Positions 17,427 through 26,703 of a stretch of 64,000 nt of DNA are shown piece after piece. A program made the position numbers and the translations under genes. The stretch covers positions 124,001 to 188,000 of the forward strand of contig NZ_NEHW01000007.1 in the NCBI RefSeq assembly GCF_002112505.1, read 5' to 3'. Origin of the DNA: Pseudomonas sp. R28(2017) (lineage in GTDB: Bacteria; Pseudomonadota; Gammaproteobacteria; Pseudomonadales; Pseudomonadaceae). Under the pieces are notes generated by a model. That model searched no databases. It saw nothing but the letters and a program-made list of their open reading frames with translations, and was not told where the DNA came from. Each line of letters begins with the position of its first letter. Within the stretch, counting starts at the first letter, position 1.

Positions 17427-18467
17427 ATGACAGATAAGAGCCAACAATTCGCCAGCGACAACTATTCCGGCATCTGCCCCGAGGCCTGGGCCGCGATGGA
17501 GAAAGCCAACCACGGTCACGACCGCGCCTATGGCGACGACCAATGGACCGAGCGTGCGTCGGAGTACTTCCGCAACCTGTTCGAAACCGACTGCGAGGTG
17601 TTCTTCGCCTTCAACGGCACCGCCGCCAACTCCCTGGCCCTGGCTTCGCTGTGCCAGAGCTACCACAGCGTGATCTGCTCCGAGACCGCCCACGTCGAGA
17701 CCGACGAATGCGGCGCGCCGGAGTTCTTCTCCAACGGCTCCAAGCTGCTGACCGCGCCAAGCGTCAACGGCAAGCTGACGCCGCAGTCGATCCGTGAGGT
17801 GGCGCTCAAGCGCCAGGACATCCACTACCCCAAGCCACGGGTGGTCACCCTTACCCAGGCAACCGAGGTCGGTACCGTCTACCGCCCCGACGAGCTCAAG
17901 GCGATCAGCGCCACCTGCAAGGAGCTGGGCCTGAACCTGCACATGGACGGCGCGCGCTTTACCAATGCCTGCGCGTTTCTCGGCTGCAGCCCGGCCGAGC
18001 TGACCTGGAAGGCCGGCGTCGATGTGCTGTGCTTTGGCGGCACCAAGAACGGCATGGCGGTGGGCGAGGCGATCCTGTTCTTCAACCGCCAGCTGGCCGA
18101 GGACTTCGACTACCGCTGCAAACAGGCCGGGCAACTGGCGTCGAAAATGCGCTTCCTGTCGGCGCCGTGGGTGGGGTTGCTGGAGGATGGCGCCTGGTTG
18201 CGCCATGGCGCCCATGCCAACCATTGCGCGCAATTGCTGGCGTCGCTGGTGAGTGATCTGCCGGGCGTTGAACTGATGTTCCCGGTGGAGGCCAACGGCG
18301 TGTTCCTGCAGATGCCGGAGCATGCGATCGAAGCGCTGCGCGGCAGGGGTTGGCGCTTCTATACCTTCATCGGCAGCGGTGGCGCGCGGTTCATGTGCTC
18401 GTGGGATACCGAAGAGGAACGGGTGCGCGAACTGGCGGCGGATATCCGCAACATCATCAGCGCCTGA
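17427..18467 (+). CDS. ltaE: Low-specificity L-threonine aldolase
   Basis: A 346-residue PLP enzyme cleaving L-threonine/L-allo-threonine to glycine and acetaldehyde. Fold-type I features are clear: FAFNGTAANSLALAS near the phosphate site, HMDGARFTNA with the PLP-pyridine Asp, and CFGGTKNGM with the PLP lysine. Length is normal. It is divergent from glyA, and both concern glycine supply, consistent with a glycine-serine-threonine neighbourhood. A REP doublet follows the stop. Confidence 0.93.
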   Translation: MTDKSQQFASDNYSGICPEAWAAMEKANHGHDRAYGDDQWTERASEYFRNLFETDCEVFFAFNGTAANSLALASLCQSYHSVICSETAHVETDECGAPEFFSNGSKLLTAPSVNGKLTPQSIREVALKRQDIHYPKPRVVTLTQATEVGTVYRPDELKAISATCKELGLNLHMDGARFTNACAFLGCSPAELTWKAGVDVLCFGGTKNGMAVGEAILFFNRQLAEDFDYRCKQAGQLASKMRFLSAPWVGLLEDGAWLRHGAHANHCAQLLASLVSDLPGVELMFPVEANGVFLQMPEHAIEALRGRGWRFYTFIGSGGARFMCSWDTEEERVRELAADIRNIISA

Positions 18468-18474
18468 TCGGCCG

Positions 18475-18560
18475 CATTCGCGGGCGAGCCCGCTCCCACA
18501 GGTGAGGCGCCAACTTCAAGGTCGGCGCGGTAGCTGTGGGAGCGGGCTTGCCCGCGAAAC
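18475..18560. repeat. REP doublet 7
   Basis: Inverted REP pair between convergent ltaE and the chemoreceptor gene, eight bases after the ltaE stop. Confidence 0.85.
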
Positions 18561-18573
18561 ATTCAGCACCTAT

Positions 18574-20511
18574 CTAGAGTTTGAAACCACCCATCTGCCG
18601 GGCCAGATCATCGGCCAACCCACGCAGGGTCTGGCATTCCTTTCGGCTCTCCTGCACTTCCGTTGCTGTTTCCCGCGCCAGGTCGGAAATGCCTTGCACC
18701 GTCCGATTGATTTCCTCGGTCACTGCCGACTGCTCCTCTGTCGCCGTGGCCACTTGGTGGTTCATGTCGCTGATGTGCTCGACCTGATCGGTAATCGCAC
18801 TGAGCGAGGCCCCGGTACGCTGGCTTGCCTCCACACCGCTGCCCGTCGCCTGCTGCCCCGCCTGCATCGAGCTCACCGCCGAACCCGCACCTTGCTTGAG
18901 CCGCTGGATCATCTGCTGCACTTCGTCGGTGGATAGCTGCGTGCGTCGGGCCAATGTCCGCACTTCGTCGGCCACCACGGCAAACCCCCGGCCCATTTCC
19001 CCGGCCCTTGCCGCTTCGATGGCGGCATTCAGTGCCAGCAGGTTGGTCTGCTCGGAAATGCTGCGGATCACAGCCAATACTTCATCGATCGAGGCCACTT
19101 CATCGGCCAACTGGCTGACTGCTCCAGCGGCTTTTCCGATGTCTCCCGACATGCCCTCGATACCCTGGATCGAGCGCCGCACCACCTCACGGGCCTGCAA
19201 GGCTTCATCCCTGGCCGTTTGCGACGCCTGGGCCGCATCACCGGCATTGCGGGCGATTTCCTGCACAGTCAGCCCCATCTCGTGCACGGCGGTGGCGACC
19301 ATCTCGGTCATTTCCTGCTGCCGCCCGGAGCGCTCGGCGGTGTTGTCCACCACCAGGGTCACCTGTCCTACCGCCTGATGGAGGCGCTCGCTGGTGCGCA
19401 GCACCTCGCCGATCAAGCCACGCTGGCTGTCGAGGAAGCGGTTGAAGCCGCGGGCCAGGTCGCCCAGTTCATCCTGGCGGGCATCATCCAGCCGCTGGCT
19501 GAGGTCGCCACCGCCACTGCCGATCTGTACCAGCGCGGCGGTAACGCGACGGATCGGGCGCACCAGCCCACGCGCCAGCAACACCACCAGCAACAGGCAG
19601 ATCAGCGCCACGGCACCGCCGATCAAGCTGGTCAGCCATACCGCATGGCGCATCGGTGCGTAGATCTCCGACTCCGGCACCTCGGCCACCAAGGTCCAGT
19701 TGAGGTCACGCAGCGGCAGGCCAAGGGCAACATAGGTTTCGCCATCGCGGCTGAAGCGGCTGCTCTGCAATTTGCCTGCTGAAGTCATTACCGCCATCGC
19801 CGCCTCGGCGCCAACCTGCTCGGCCAGCTGACGCTTGCCGCTGAAGGCGTTATCCGGGTGCACCTGAATCAGGCCGTCGTTGCGCACCAGGAACACCTTG
19901 CCGTGCTCACCGAAGCTGAAGTCGTGGATCAGCTTCGACAGCTCACTCATGCGCAGGCCCATGCCGGCCACCCCCACCAGCTGGCCCGCTTTTTCCACGC
20001 GGTAGTCGATGAACAGCGCCAACTCGCCTGTGGAGCCGTCGATATCGATGTTGACCAGGCGCTCGGCGCCGCTGTCGATGTAGCCGTAGAACCAGGCATC
20101 CTTGGGGTTGGCGCGGCTAAGGGTACGGTCGAGACCCTTTTCGTTGTAGTAGTGACCGGTGCCGGTGGCGGCGAACATGGTGGTGAAGGCCTGGTTACGC
20201 TGCCGGGCAGCTTCCAGGTATTCAATGAAGCGGGGAGCCTCTGCGGGATCTTCGCCGGCAGCAAGCCAGTCGCGCAGCAGTGTATTGCCCGCGATGTCGG
20301 CGGCTGCCACCAACGGCTGGCCGAGCATGCGCTCGATGTCGTTGCGGATGGCTTCGATGCTGGCCGGCAAGGCCGTATCGACCAGGTACCGCTCGGTCAG
20401 GCGGTTGAGCGCCACCGTAAAGATGATCACCACCACCAGGATGCTCGCCAACAGGGCAGCGCCCATGCTCGCGATCAATTGCCACTGGATGCTCTTACGC
20501 CAGATACGCAT
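18574..20511 (-). CDS. mcpH: Methyl-accepting chemotaxis protein with dCache-type periplasmic domain
   Basis: A 645-residue transmembrane chemoreceptor. TM1 lies at about residues 12-33, a ~245-residue periplasmic domain of dCache type follows, TM2 is near 285-311 ([21 protein letters not shown]), then HAMP and a cytoplasmic signalling coil with the conserved tip [32 protein letters not shown]. No CheR-docking pentapeptide is at the C-terminus. Its place next to ltaE and overall architecture match the P. putida purine receptor McpH as I recall it; ligand specificity is therefore inference, not something seen in the sequence. Confidence 0.85.
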   Translation of the reverse strand: MRIWRKSIQWQLIASMGAALLASILVVVIIFTVALNRLTERYLVDTALPASIEAIRNDIERMLGQPLVAAADIAGNTLLRDWLAAGEDPAEAPRFIEYLEAARQRNQAFTTMFAATGTGHYYNEKGLDRTLSRANPKDAWFYGYIDSGAERLVNIDIDGSTGELALFIDYRVEKAGQLVGVAGMGLRMSELSKLIHDFSFGEHGKVFLVRNDGLIQVHPDNAFSGKRQLAEQVGAEAAMAVMTSAGKLQSSRFSRDGETYVALGLPLRDLNWTLVAEVPESEIYAPMRHAVWLTSLIGGAVALICLLLVVLLARGLVRPIRRVTAALVQIGSGGGDLSQRLDDARQDELGDLARGFNRFLDSQRGLIGEVLRTSERLHQAVGQVTLVVDNTAERSGRQQEMTEMVATAVHEMGLTVQEIARNAGDAAQASQTARDEALQAREVVRRSIQGIEGMSGDIGKAAGAVSQLADEVASIDEVLAVIRSISEQTNLLALNAAIEAARAGEMGRGFAVVADEVRTLARRTQLSTDEVQQMIQRLKQGAGSAVSSMQAGQQATGSGVEASQRTGASLSAITDQVEHISDMNHQVATATEEQSAVTEEINRTVQGISDLARETATEVQESRKECQTLRGLADDLARQMGGFKL

Positions 20512-20601
20512 GCCCCTGCTCCCCGCTAATTATTGTTTTGCGGGAAGTGTATACACTTGCGTATTCAGTTAATCCAGTGATCTGGAACAACAACACCGAT
20601 C

Positions 20602-20677
20602 ATGTGGGAGCGGGCTTGCCCGCGAATGCGGCGGTGGATTCACCATCGTATTCGCGGGCACGCCCGCTCCCACAGGG
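20602..20677. repeat. REP doublet 8
   Basis: Inverted REP pair between zapA and the chemoreceptor gene on the same strand. Confidence 0.85.
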
Positions 20678-20694
20678 ATCCGTGCATCAGGTCG

Positions 20695-20997
20695 TCACTG
20701 TTCGGCGATGGTCCGGACGATGGCGTCCACCGTAGCATCGATCTGCGCCTGGGTACGCTCGAGGGTCAGCTGGTGTTCCTTCTGCAGTTCGACCTGCTTG
20801 GAACACAGATTCAGCGCGGCCAGCACCAGCAGCTTGTCACCGATCAGGGTCGGGTACGAACGCTTGGTCTCGGCCAGGGCGGTGTTGAGCATCCGCACCG
20901 CCTGCGCCAGGGTTTCCTCCTGGCCTTCGGGCGCCTTGATCGAATAGTCGCTGCCGAGGATCGACACGACATTGATCGGCTGCGCTTGCAGTCTCAT
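20695..20997 (-). CDS. zapA: Cell division protein ZapA
   Basis: A 100-residue protein with the ZapA pattern: an N-terminal strand region (INVVSILGSDYSIKAPEG), ETLAQAVRMLNTAL, and a long C-terminal coiled coil (LAALNLCSKQVELQKEHQLTLERTQAQIDATVDAI). ZapA bundles FtsZ filaments at mid-cell. It overlaps the preceding coiled-coil gene by ATGA, the usual arrangement. In other gammaproteobacteria zapA is next to 6S RNA and the 5-formyl-THF cycloligase gene; neither is seen here, and a chemoreceptor gene lies downstream instead. Confidence 0.93.
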   Translation of the reverse strand: MRLQAQPINVVSILGSDYSIKAPEGQEETLAQAVRMLNTALAETKRSYPTLIGDKLLVLAALNLCSKQVELQKEHQLTLERTQAQIDATVDAIVRTIAEQ

Positions 20998-21224
20998 GCG
21001 CCGACGACGCCTGCACTGGCGCGGTCAACCAGCGCCTGGATGCGCGCGGCGGTGGCGCCGTGCTTCTCTTCCTGCTCCATCAGCGACAGCTGCAGGGTTT
21101 CGTTTTCTTCCTTGGCCTGGGCCAGTTCCTGGCCGAGGGTGGTGTTCTGCTCGGTGAGTTGAGCGTTTTTCTGCATCAGGTCGCTGACCAGTTGCTCGAG
21201 TTGATTCAGGGAGGCTTCCAGCAT
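20994..21224 (-). CDS. TIGR02449-family coiled-coil protein
   Basis: A 76-residue protein that is almost entirely heptad coiled coil (LNQLEQLVSDLMQKNAQLTEQNTTLGQELAQAKEENETLQ), matching a small family found directly upstream of zapA in pseudomonads. It may act with ZapA or other division coiled-coil proteins, but no function is established that I know of. Stop and zapA start overlap. The 277-bp gap to the next gene shows AT-rich promoter-like sequence but no further gene or RNA I can support. Confidence 0.85.
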   Translation of the reverse strand: MLEASLNQLEQLVSDLMQKNAQLTEQNTTLGQELAQAKEENETLQLSLMEQEEKHGATAARIQALVDRASAGVVGA

Positions 21225-21501
21225 GGGTCTATCTCGGGTTGTTGCAAAGGGCGCACACGATAAAGAAAAGCGTGAGCCCCCGCCATTAAATATCGGATTC
21301 TTAAGGTTTCTACCCCGCAGATTGACAGGGTATCGGGCCCCTTGTTCCGACCTGGGTCAACCGCCGGTCAGGTAAATAGTTAGCTGGCTCACATTTTCCC
21401 CTGGTCAGCCTCAAGACTGCCCAGTCACGACCGATAGACAGGTAAGTCATATTTCGTCGCACGGACCGCGGCTTCATACTTCCTGCCTGGACTCTTCCCC
21501 C

Positions 21502-23127
21502 ATGTCTCTACGCAACATGAACATCGCCCCGCGCGCGTTGCTCGGGTTCGCCCTGATCGGCGTGCTCATGCTCGGCCTTGGTATCTTCTCGCTCATGCAG
21601 ATGGGCAACATCCGACAGGCCGGCGTGGCCATCGAAAACATCAGCGTGCCCAGCATCAAGACCCTGGACGAGCTGACCGCACTCAACCTGCGCCTGCGTA
21701 CCCTGTCCTATCGCCTGCTGCTCAACCGCGAACCGGAAACCCAGCGCGACACCCTCAACCTGCTGGACCAGCGCAACGCCCAGATCGACCGCGCCCGCCA
21801 GGCCTACATCCCGATGATCGGCGCACCTGACGAGCAGGCTGCTTTCGACCAGTACACGCAACTGCTCAACCAGTACCGCCAGCTGGAGTCGCGCATGCGC
21901 AGCCTCAGCCAGGCCAATCGCACCGACGAGCTGCGCGACCTGCTCAACCGCGACCTGCTGGCCAACTCCGAGCAGATCAACAAGGTCATGGACACCCTGG
22001 TGCAGATCAACACGGACCAGACCCGCGCCACCAACGAAACCGCCGCCAGCCAGTACGCCGCCGCCTTCGCCCTGGTAATCGGCCTGTTGATCGCCGCCAC
22101 TGTGCTGACCTTCCTCTGCGCCTTCCTGCTGACCCGCAGCATCGTCAAGCCGATCGAAGAAGCACTGCAGGCCGCCGAACAGGTGGCCGACGGTGACCTG
22201 ACCAAGGTCATCCGCGCCGAAGGCAGCGACGAAGCAGCCCGCCTGCAGCGCGCCATGGCCCGCATGCAGGACAAGCTGCGCGACACCTTGCAGCTGATCG
22301 CCGGGTCCGCCACCCAGTTGGCCTCGGCGGCCGAGGAACTGAACTGCGTCACCGACGAAAGTGCCCGTGGCCTGCAACAGCAGAACAATGAAATCGAACA
22401 GGCGGCGACCGCCGTCACCGAGATGACCAGCGCCGTCGAAGAAGTCGCGCGCAATGCGGTCAGCACGTCGGAAGCGTCAAGTGAAGCCAGCCGTTCGGCC
22501 GGCGATGGTCGTGACCTGGTCATGGAAACCGTGGGTGCCATCGAACGCATGAGCGTTGACGTGCAGGCCACCGCCAAGCTGATCACGCACCTGGCCGAAC
22601 AATCGCGCGACATCGGCAAGGTGCTCGACGTGATTCGCGGCCTGGCCGACCAGACCAACCTGCTGGCGTTGAACGCGGCGATCGAAGCCGCTCGCGCGGG
22701 TGAAGCCGGCCGTGGCTTTGCCGTGGTGGCGGATGAAGTGCGGGCGCTGGCCCATCGCACCCAGCAGTCGACCAGCGAGATCGAGCGCATGATCGGCAGC
22801 ATCCAGGGTGGTACCGAAGAGGCGGTGGAATCGATGCGTACCAGCACCGAGCGTGCCGAGTCGACGCTGAATATCGCCAAGGGTGCCGGCATGGCGCTGG
22901 ATACCATTGCCGGCGCCGTGGCGCAGATCAATGAGCGTAACCTGGTGATTGCCAGCGCGGCCGAAGAACAGGCCCAGGTGGCGCGGGAAGTGGACCGCAA
23001 CCTGGTGAACATCAATGACCTGTCGGTGCAGAGTGCTACCGGGGCGCATCAGACCAGTGCGGCGAGTGCGGAACTGTCGCGGTTGGCAGTGGACCTCAAC
23101 AGCCTGGTAGCCCGCTTCCGCACCTGA
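21502..23127 (+). CDS. Methyl-accepting chemotaxis protein with four-helix-bundle sensor
   Basis: A 541-residue chemoreceptor. TM1 is at about residues 14-33, a ~155-residue all-helical periplasmic domain of 4HB type follows (regular heptads such as [26 protein letters not shown]), TM2 is near 188-212, then HAMP and the signalling coil with [39 protein letters not shown]. No C-terminal CheR pentapeptide. Ligand unknown. Its neighbour gbcB suggests, but does not show, a link to betaine-related compounds. Confidence 0.9.
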   Translation: MSLRNMNIAPRALLGFALIGVLMLGLGIFSLMQMGNIRQAGVAIENISVPSIKTLDELTALNLRLRTLSYRLLLNREPETQRDTLNLLDQRNAQIDRARQAYIPMIGAPDEQAAFDQYTQLLNQYRQLESRMRSLSQANRTDELRDLLNRDLLANSEQINKVMDTLVQINTDQTRATNETAASQYAAAFALVIGLLIAATVLTFLCAFLLTRSIVKPIEEALQAAEQVADGDLTKVIRAEGSDEAARLQRAMARMQDKLRDTLQLIAGSATQLASAAEELNCVTDESARGLQQQNNEIEQAATAVTEMTSAVEEVARNAVSTSEASSEASRSAGDGRDLVMETVGAIERMSVDVQATAKLITHLAEQSRDIGKVLDVIRGLADQTNLLALNAAIEAARAGEAGRGFAVVADEVRALAHRTQQSTSEIERMIGSIQGGTEEAVESMRTSTERAESTLNIAKGAGMALDTIAGAVAQINERNLVIASAAEEQAQVAREVDRNLVNINDLSVQSATGAHQTSAASAELSRLAVDLNSLVARFRT

Positions 23128-23131
23128 AAGC

Positions 23132-23215
23132 ATTCGCGGGCACGCCCGCTCCCACAGGATCACCGCTCTCTTCAAGACTGCGGTGAACCTGTGGGAGCGG
23201 GCTTGCCCGCGAAAA
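23132..23215. repeat. REP doublet 9
   Basis: Inverted REP pair between convergent chemoreceptor and gbcB genes, starting five bases after the chemoreceptor stop. Confidence 0.85.
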
Positions 23216-23234
23216 ACCCAGACTGGCCGCTGGA

Positions 23235-24335
23235 TCAGTAATCGATCCGCACATCCCCCTTCGGCACACTGCAGCACGACAGGATGTAGCCCTCGGCCTC
23301 GTCTTCCTCGGTAATCCCGCCGTTGTGCTCCATCTCCACTTCGCCGCCCAGCTTGAGCACCTTGCAGGTCCCGCAAATGCCCATGCCGCAGGCTTTCGGG
23401 ATCATCAGGCCGACCTTCGCCGCCGCCGCATGCACGGTCTCGCCCGGGGCGACGCGGATGCTCTTCTCGCTGCCGATGAATTCCACCAGGTTCAGGTCCG
23501 AAGCATCCACTTCTGGCGCATCGGCCGCCTGCTCGGCATGCTCCACCGCATCGGCCTTGGCCTCTGCCGGCGTCGCGCCGAACGATTCCTCGTGGTAGTT
23601 CTTCATGTCGAAGCCGACCGCTTCGAGCATGCGCTTGACCGCGCTCATGTACGGCGTCGGGCCACAGCAGAACACCACGCGCTCCATGTAGTCCGGCGCA
23701 ATCAGCTCCATCAGGCGCTGGTTCAGGTAACCGCGATAACCCGCCCAAGGCTCACCCAGCCCATGCTTCTCGCAGATGATGTGCAGGCTGAAGTTGGGAA
23801 TGCGCGAGGCCATCTGTTCCAGCTCGCGGTGGTAGATGATGTCCTTCGGCGAACGGGCGCTGTGCACGAACACCATGTCGACGTTGGCGTTGGTGTCGTA
23901 GAACCAGCGCGCCATCGACATCACCGGGGTGATGCCCACGCCGCCGGAAAGGTACAGCACCTTGCCCGCCGGGAAGTCGATGGCGTTGAACAGCCCCACC
24001 GGGCCGTGCACCGGCAGCTCGGCGCCTTCGTGCATGGTGTCGTGCAGGAAGTTGGACACCAGCCCGCCCGGGACGCGCTTGACGGTGATCGAGAAGCTGT
24101 AAGGCACCGACGGCGAGCTGGAGATGGTGTACGAGCGCATCACCGGCTTGCCTTCGATCTCCAGCTCCAGGGTAACGAACTGCCCCGGCTTGAAGAAGAA
24201 CATGATCGGCTGGTCAGCCATGAAGCAGAAGGTGCGCACGTCCCAGGTCTCCTGGATGACCTTGACGCAGCGCACGATGTGGCGGCCGTTGGCCCAGGTC
24301 TGGGTGGTGACCGGATTGAGGAAGGTATCGGACAT
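23235..24335 (-). CDS. gbcB: Glycine betaine demethylase reductase component
   Basis: A 366-residue flavin/iron-sulfur reductase that passes electrons from NAD(P)H to the Rieske oxygenase GbcA. FNR-like FAD domain: MRSYTISSSPS; pyridine-nucleotide domain: GGVGITPVMSMARW. A plant-type 2Fe-2S domain lies at the C-terminus (PKACGMGICGTCKVLKLGG and a last Cys pair SCC). I start at 24335 because a GGAG site sits six bases upstream; the ATG two codons earlier would leave no spacing. Divergent from gbcA across a shared 295-bp control region. Confidence 0.94.
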   Translation of the reverse strand: MSDTFLNPVTTQTWANGRHIVRCVKVIQETWDVRTFCFMADQPIMFFFKPGQFVTLELEIEGKPVMRSYTISSSPSVPYSFSITVKRVPGGLVSNFLHDTMHEGAELPVHGPVGLFNAIDFPAGKVLYLSGGVGITPVMSMARWFYDTNANVDMVFVHSARSPKDIIYHRELEQMASRIPNFSLHIICEKHGLGEPWAGYRGYLNQRLMELIAPDYMERVVFCCGPTPYMSAVKRMLEAVGFDMKNYHEESFGATPAEAKADAVEHAEQAADAPEVDASDLNLVEFIGSEKSIRVAPGETVHAAAAKVGLMIPKACGMGICGTCKVLKLGGEVEMEHNGGITEEDEAEGYILSCCSVPKGDVRIDY

Positions 24336-24396
24336 GTTCATCTCCAGCGGCCGACTATGGCCCTTTTTATGGCTTGGATAATGCGCAAGCTGAAGA

Positions 24397-24490
24397 CGAC
24401 GTACATTCCTGCCAGCGACATCGGCGTGCTTATCGCGACCAGCCCCGCACTACAAGGGCTGGCGCGTCGTAATTCAAATCGGCCATGTCG
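24397..24490. promoter_or_regulatory. gbcB-gbcA divergent control region with spaced CGAC half-sites
   Basis: CGAC occurs at 24397, 24416 and 24436 (19 and 20 bp apart), and its complement GTCG at 24466 and 24487 (21 bp apart), all within the 24336-24630 gap. Two-turn spacing suits tandem half-sites for an AraC-family dimer. The betaine-responsive regulator GbdR, encoded in this window, is the obvious candidate. The binding claim is inference. Confidence 0.5.
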
Positions 24491-24630
24491 CCCATGGATA
24501 CGGTTCATGGCGTCTTCGGACGCACACTCCACGGCAAAAGAACCTGCTGTTTTGCGACAGACAGCCTTGCGGCACCACAACAACGATTAGCCACCTTTTG
24601 CCGGCCGCACACGGCCCCGAGGAATACACG

Positions 24631-25923
24631 ATGGACGTCACCGCAACCCTGAGCCTGGGCGATCCACTGGAACCTGCACGCAAGGCCACCGCCGAGATGT
24701 TGCAGACCCGCGAGCGCACCTACTCGCTGCCCCAGCCGTTCTACACCGACGAGCGTCTGTTCCAGATCGACATGCAGGAGATCTTCCAGAAAGAGTGGTT
24801 GATCGCCGGCATGACCTGCGAGATCCCGGCCAAGGGCAACTACATCACCCTGCAGATCGGCAACAACCCGATCCTGGTGGTGCGTGGCGCCGAGGGCAAG
24901 GTGCACGCCTTCCACAACGTCTGCCGCCACCGCGGTTCGCGCCTGTGCGTCAGCGACAAGGGCAAGGTGGCCAAGCTGGTCTGCCACTACCACCAGTGGA
25001 CCTACGAGCTGGACGGCCGCCTGTTGTTCGCGGGCACCGAAATGGGCGCCGACTTCGACATGAAGGAATACGGCCTCAAGCCTGTGAACGTGAAGGTGGC
25101 CGGCGGCTACATCTTCATCAGCCTGGCGGAAAACCCGCCTGCCATCGACGAGTTCCTGGCCACCCTGGAACACTACATGGAACCGTACGACATGGAGAAC
25201 ACCAAGGTGGCGGTGCAGACCACCTTGATGGAAAAGGCCAACTGGAAGCTGGTACTGGAAAACAACCGCGAGTGCTACCACTGCTCCGGTTCCCACCCAG
25301 AGCTGCTGCAGACCCTGCTGGAGTGGGACGATACCAACGACCCGCGTGCCAGCCAGGAATTCAAGGACCACGTGGCCAGCTCTGCTGCCGCCTGGGAAGC
25401 CGAGAAGATCCCGTACCTGCACAAGAGCCACGGGCTGCGTAACCGCATCGTGCGCATGCCGCTGCTCAAGGGCACCGTGTCGATGACCATGGACGGCAAG
25501 CAGGCCTGCCAGAAGCTGATGGGCCGCATCAAGAACCCGGACCTCGGCTCGATGCGCATCCTGCACCTGCCGCACTCGTGGAACCACTGCATGGGCGACC
25601 ACATGATCGTCTTTACCGTGTGGCCGATCAGCGCCCAGGAAACCATGGTCACCACCAAGTGGCTGGTGCACAAGGATGCCGTCGAAGGTGTGGACTACAA
25701 CCCTGAGCACATGCGCAAGGTGTGGGATGCCACCAACGACCAGGACCGTCGCCTGGCGGAAGAAAACCAGCGCGGGATCAACTCCACCGCGTACCAGCCT
25801 GGGCCGTACTCGAAAACCTACGAGTTCGGCGTGGTCAACTTCATCGACTGGTACAGCCAGCGGTTGCTGAACAACCTGGGGGCGGAGCCGGCGCCGTATC
25901 TGAAGGAAGTGCAGGCGCAGTAA
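24631..25923 (+). CDS. gbcA: Glycine betaine demethylase oxygenase component (Rieske)
   Basis: A 430-residue Rieske non-haem iron oxygenase that, with GbcB, removes one methyl of glycine betaine to give dimethylglycine and formaldehyde. The Rieske cluster ligands are in CRHRGSRLC and VCHYHQW (C-x-H ... C-x2-H). The mononuclear iron site is around ENNRECYHCSGSHPEL, with the two His of the facial triad and a later Asp. The ATG at 24631 has a GAGG site eight bases upstream; earlier in-frame starts lack one. First step of the betaine-to-glycine route in this window. Confidence 0.95.
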   Translation: MDVTATLSLGDPLEPARKATAEMLQTRERTYSLPQPFYTDERLFQIDMQEIFQKEWLIAGMTCEIPAKGNYITLQIGNNPILVVRGAEGKVHAFHNVCRHRGSRLCVSDKGKVAKLVCHYHQWTYELDGRLLFAGTEMGADFDMKEYGLKPVNVKVAGGYIFISLAENPPAIDEFLATLEHYMEPYDMENTKVAVQTTLMEKANWKLVLENNRECYHCSGSHPELLQTLLEWDDTNDPRASQEFKDHVASSAAAWEAEKIPYLHKSHGLRNRIVRMPLLKGTVSMTMDGKQACQKLMGRIKNPDLGSMRILHLPHSWNHCMGDHMIVFTVWPISAQETMVTTKWLVHKDAVEGVDYNPEHMRKVWDATNDQDRRLAEENQRGINSTAYQPGPYSKTYEFGVVNFIDWYSQRLLNNLGAEPAPYLKEVQAQ

Positions 25924-25932
25924 ACAAGGTTG

Positions 25933-25964
25933 AACCAGGCAAGCAAGCGATTGGTTGCCTGGTT
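25933..25964. terminator. Terminator between gbcA and the RHS-core pair
   Basis: A perfect ten-pair stem, AACCAGGCAA with TTGCCTGGTT, ten bases after the gbcA stop. It lies between converging genes and could stop both. Confidence 0.75.
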
Positions 25965-25971
25965 CTTACCT

Positions 25972-26703
25972 TCACGCGCGAGGGGCTTGCGCCATAGGGT
26001 TCCCACGAATCCTCTGTACAACATTGTTGCCCAAGGTCAGCACCGGAGTTCCCCCTGTCAGGATGCCCAGCGTTTCCAAAGCCACGCCGGGGATCCGGGC
26101 TGGTGACTCCCTCAGATAGGGCACCACCACTGCCGCACGCTGTTGGATGTTCAGAAGACGCTCCGCGACACCCAGCCCCGTAGCCGCAGCCCCTACCACG
26201 ACACTGTCCTTTACGGATGGGATGGCCGGCCCCCCTTGCTCGGCCCAAACCAAAGCAGATGAAGCGACTTTCAAAGTCCCCTTGTGAGTCTTGGCGAATA
26301 CCTGGAGTTGTTGGGAAAGTGAGGGCTCGCAATTCTGCAAACGCCCCTGAACGACTACCTTGAGCGCTGAAAAGACCCCGTCGATGACGTTAAGTGCGCC
26401 TTCTACCAAGGCTGCCAGGAAGATTGAGTTAGGGAGGGAGAATGCGCCATTGCGATCGACCCGATTGACGGGGTCGCTGGAGCAATAGGCATAGGCATTG
26501 ATGCCACCAACAGCGAATGGGCTCAGAGCATCAGCACTTTGGATTCTCATGATTATCGGGTTATAGGTGCGATGACCATTGCCAAGAAGATAATGGCCAG
26601 TCACCGGGTCGCAGTGTTCCCCGCAGAATGCCAGGCGAGAGCCGAGCAGGCCATGAGAAGCACCGTATGCAGTAAACCTATGCGCGTTGCCGGGCGAGAT
26701 CAT
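25972..26703 (-). CDS. Orphan RHS-core protein (downstream member of the pair)
   Basis: A 243-residue protein. Residues ~8-88 are RHS core: FTAYGA, then YLLGNGHRTYNPIIMRIQSADALSPF and INAYAYCSSDPVNRVDRNG. The usual N-terminal segment is missing and the closing DPSGH is degenerate (DRNGA). The tail carries hydrophobic helices (IFLAALVEGALNVIDGVF, and VVVGAAATGLGVAERLL) and no recognised toxin motif. Its ATG overlaps the stop of the upstream RHS gene (ATGA), so translation is probably coupled. It could itself be a displaced tail module. Confidence 0.7.
   Translation of the reverse strand: MISPGNAHRFTAYGASHGLLGSRLAFCGEHCDPVTGHYLLGNGHRTYNPIIMRIQSADALSPFAVGGINAYAYCSSDPVNRVDRNGAFSLPNSIFLAALVEGALNVIDGVFSALKVVVQGRLQNCEPSLSQQLQVFAKTHKGTLKVASSALVWAEQGGPAIPSVKDSVVVGAAATGLGVAERLLNIQQRAAVVVPYLRESPARIPGVALETLGILTGGTPVLTLGNNVVQRIRGNPMAQAPRA

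Noticed and set aside
21225..21501. 6S RNA beside zapA
   Set aside because: A few complementary stretches occur, but no long bulged rod typical of 6S RNA can be drawn, and the site is on the wrong side of zapA.
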